Shown one piece after another: positions 32,210-33,937 of a stretch of 33,937 bases of DNA. The first letter of the stretch is position 1; every line of letters starts with the position of its first letter. Source of the stretch: Streptosporangiaceae bacterium (lineage in GTDB: Bacteria > Actinomycetota > Actinomycetes > Streptosporangiales > Streptosporangiaceae). A program made the translations under genes and the position numbers. A model generated the notes under the pieces. It ran no database searches and was not told the origin of the DNA. It saw only the letters and a list, made by a program, of their open reading frames with translations. The stretch covers positions 1 to 33,937 of the forward strand of contig JASHOV010000302.1 in NCBI GenBank assembly GCA_030038495.1, in the 5' to 3' direction.

Positions 32210-33616
32210 CTAGGCCTCCACCGCCACGCGGATCGGCTGACCTGCGGACTCCGTGCTGGCGACGATGTCCTCCAGACTTCGCCCGGCCGGCTCCGGCAGC
32301 ACCAGCGTGAGGGCCAGGCCCGCCGCGGAGATCCCGCCGGTGAGCAGGAGCGTGCCACGCAGGCCAAGCGAGCTCTGCAGCACAGGGAAAAGGAACACGC
32401 CAATGAAGGCGCCGAGCTTGCCAATGCTGGCCGAGATCCCGTGGCCCGTGGCCCGCATACTGACCGGGTACAGCTCGCTGGGCAGCACGAACGTGGTCAT
32501 GTTCGGGCCGAACTCGGTGAAGAAGTAGCTCACCCCGTAAACGATCAGGAACGGCGCCACGGTGGTGGTCATGCCCGGCACGGCCGCGATGAGCAGGAAG
32601 CAGAGTGCCATCATCGCGAAGCCGATGAGCTGGAGCCTCCTGTGCCCTATCCGGTCCAGCCGGGCAATGGCCAGGATGTAGCCCGGCACCGCTGCCACCA
32701 CGAAGATCGCGAGCTGCAGCGCGATCTTTGTCATCGTCGACGCGTGCGGCGCGATCAGGGTGAGGATCTGCGGCGTCGAGATCGTGTTGCCGTAATAGGC
32801 GTAGTCCAGCAGGAACCAGCAGCCGGCGGTCCCGGCCAGCATGATCAGCCACCTGCGGTCGGTCAGAAAGGCCCGTAGTCCCGTCTTCTGCTGCGGTGCG
32901 GCGGCTGGCGGGCCGGAGGTATTGCTGGTGACGGTCACGCCGGATACCAGCGCGGCCGCCGTGTCGGTCCGCCCCTGCACCTGAGCCTGGTAGCGCGGTG
33001 ACTCCGGCATCCGCGATCGCACGTAGACGACCGCCGCGGCCGGCAGCGCGCCCAGCCCGAGCAGGACGCGCCAGACGATGTCGTCGCTCGCTCCCGAGCC
33101 CAGCAGGGCCAGCGCGATCAGCGGGCCGATGATCAGCCCCAGCGCCTGGGTCCCAAACACCATCCCGACAAGCTTGCCGCGGTCCTTGCGGTTGGCGTAC
33201 TCGCTGACCATCACGGCACTGACCGGGTAGTCGCCGCCGACGCCGAACCCGAGCAGGCAGCGGAAGGCGATCAGCATCCAGAACGACTGCGAGAATGCGG
33301 AGCCCAGCGCCCCCGCGATCATGATGGCGGCGACCAGCCAGTACACCCGCTTGCGGCCGACCTTGTCCGCGTACCGGCCGAAGACGAAGGCGCCCACGCA
33401 GGCGGCAGCCAGCATGACGCTGTTGAGGATGGCCAGCCGGTCCGAGCCGAGATTCCAGTCCTTGGTGATCAGCGATGAGGCGATCCCGATGACGAACAGA
33501 TCGTAGGCGTCGGTAAAGAAACCTACGCCCGAGGCCACCACGGCCCTCAGGTGGAACCTGCTGATCGACGCCTCATCCAGGGCAGTTACCAGGTCCTCTG
33601 ACTTGATCTCGGTCAC
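32210..33616 (-). CDS. MFS permease, phosphate/organic-anion symporter type
   Basis: 468 aa with twelve predicted membrane segments. The start GVGFFTDAYDLFVIGIAS, the motif RYADKVGRKRVYW between TM2 and TM3, the long conserved GVGGDYPVSAVMVSEYANRKDRGKLVG, and FGPNMTTFVLPSELYPVSMRATGHGISA match the PHS-like (phosphate:H+ symporter) branch of sugar-porter MFS proteins. A hydrophilic central loop of about 40 residues separates the halves. The start is a GTG with a weak SD. It sits directly upstream of E4, where E3/UnbL is common in other enediyne loci, and may be co-transcribed. It may take up a precursor or export the product; the substrate cannot be read from the sequence. Confidence 0.88.
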   Translation of the reverse strand: MTEIKSEDLVTALDEASISRFHLRAVVASGVGFFTDAYDLFVIGIASSLITKDWNLGSDRLAILNSVMLAAACVGAFVFGRYADKVGRKRVYWLVAAIMIAGALGSAFSQSFWMLIAFRCLLGFGVGGDYPVSAVMVSEYANRKDRGKLVGMVFGTQALGLIIGPLIALALLGSGASDDIVWRVLLGLGALPAAAVVYVRSRMPESPRYQAQVQGRTDTAAALVSGVTVTSNTSGPPAAAPQQKTGLRAFLTDRRWLIMLAGTAGCWFLLDYAYYGNTISTPQILTLIAPHASTMTKIALQLAIFVVAAVPGYILAIARLDRIGHRRLQLIGFAMMALCFLLIAAVPGMTTTVAPFLIVYGVSYFFTEFGPNMTTFVLPSELYPVSMRATGHGISASIGKLGAFIGVFLFPVLQSSLGLRGTLLLTGGISAAGLALTLVLPEPAGRSLEDIVASTESAGQPIRVAVEA

Positions 33617-33937
33617 CGCGTACAGCCGCCGCTCATGCTGCCTGCCTTGTTGTGGTTACGACGTGATAGTCCGGCTACCGGCGCAAGTTATCCGGAGGCG
33701 ATGGCCAGTAACCGACTTTCAGATGAACGAAAAGTGAACGAGAGCTGTGGCTCAGCCGACGTGAGCGATGCACTCGAAGATCGTCGGGCTGCTGGGCGGG
33801 ATTACGATAAAGGACGGTGGCTGAGTCGAGGAATTGCGCGCATTGCGGGGCGCTGTTCACGCCGCGTCGTGAGCATGCCCGATTTTGCTCACCCCGGTGC
33901 CGGGTCGCCTGGAATCGTCAGCGGGCCGGGCACGACA
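33617..33937. other. Gene-free right edge
   Basis: 321 bp upstream of the leftward permease. The minus-strand ORF here (track 33675-33860) has no good ribosome site and no recognisable product. On the plus strand an ATG near 33875 opens a frame to the window end, but 21 codons are too few to judge. No tRNA or clear repeats were seen. A promoter for the permease is expected. Confidence 0.4.

Noticed and set aside
33675-33860. 61-aa minus-strand ORF at the right edge
   Set aside because: No ribosome site, no recognisable motifs, and a composition like non-coding DNA.
1-33937. CRISPR arrays, transposases, tRNA or rRNA genes
   Set aside because: I looked for regular spaced repeats, IS ends with transposase motifs, and tRNA-like cloverleaf signals and saw none; this was by eye only.

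Overview
The window is very GC-rich with strongly G/C-biased third codon positions, tightly packed operons, many GTG starts, a SARP regulator and long NRPS/PKS genes. This points to an actinomycete chromosome; the genus cannot be told from the sequence. Almost everything fits one specialised-metabolite gene cluster built around an enediyne polyketide synthase (PksE).

Right part (about 20.6-33.6 kb, minus strand): in transcription order, an MFS permease, then a tightly overlapping enediyne core: UnbV/E4-like FG-GAP protein, UnbU/E5-like membrane protein, PksE (KS-AT-ACP-KR-DH-PPTase), E10-type hot-dog thioesterase, E6-type flavin reductase and a cytochrome P450 (E7-like). The E3/UnbL gene usually found just before E4 is not at that place. 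Middle (16.8-20.7 kb): a plus-strand cytochrome P450, a minus-strand PPOX-fold flavoprotein, then a plus-strand SARP activator and an atypical receiver-LuxR regulator. This middle block looks less G/C-biased at third positions.

Left part (7.3-16.6 kb): a plus-strand pair, a free-standing NRPS condensation enzyme translationally coupled to a LanB-like (lantibiotic dehydratase N-domain) protein. It converges on a minus-strand dimodular NRPS (A-PCP-C-A-PCP) that has no loading C domain and no terminal thioesterase. A short ORF with a good ribosome binding site overlaps the NRPS start. Far left (1-7.1 kb, minus strand): a thioesterase-like alpha/beta-hydrolase with a Cys nucleophile elbow, a class-C beta-lactamase-fold serine hydrolase, an MFS exporter, a small protein coupled to a GMC flavin oxidoreductase, and a CxxC AhpD-type protein cut by the window edge.

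Working model (inference): PksE with E10 makes the polyene precursor. E4, E5, flavin reductase, P450s and possibly the GMC enzyme process it. The NRPS, free C enzyme and LanB-like protein make and attach a peptidyl or aminoacyl part. The SARP and LuxR-type proteins regulate the cluster, and the MFS proteins handle transport. The combination of PksE with a LanB-family protein, a stand-alone C enzyme and a C-less NRPS is the part most likely to represent undescribed chemistry.
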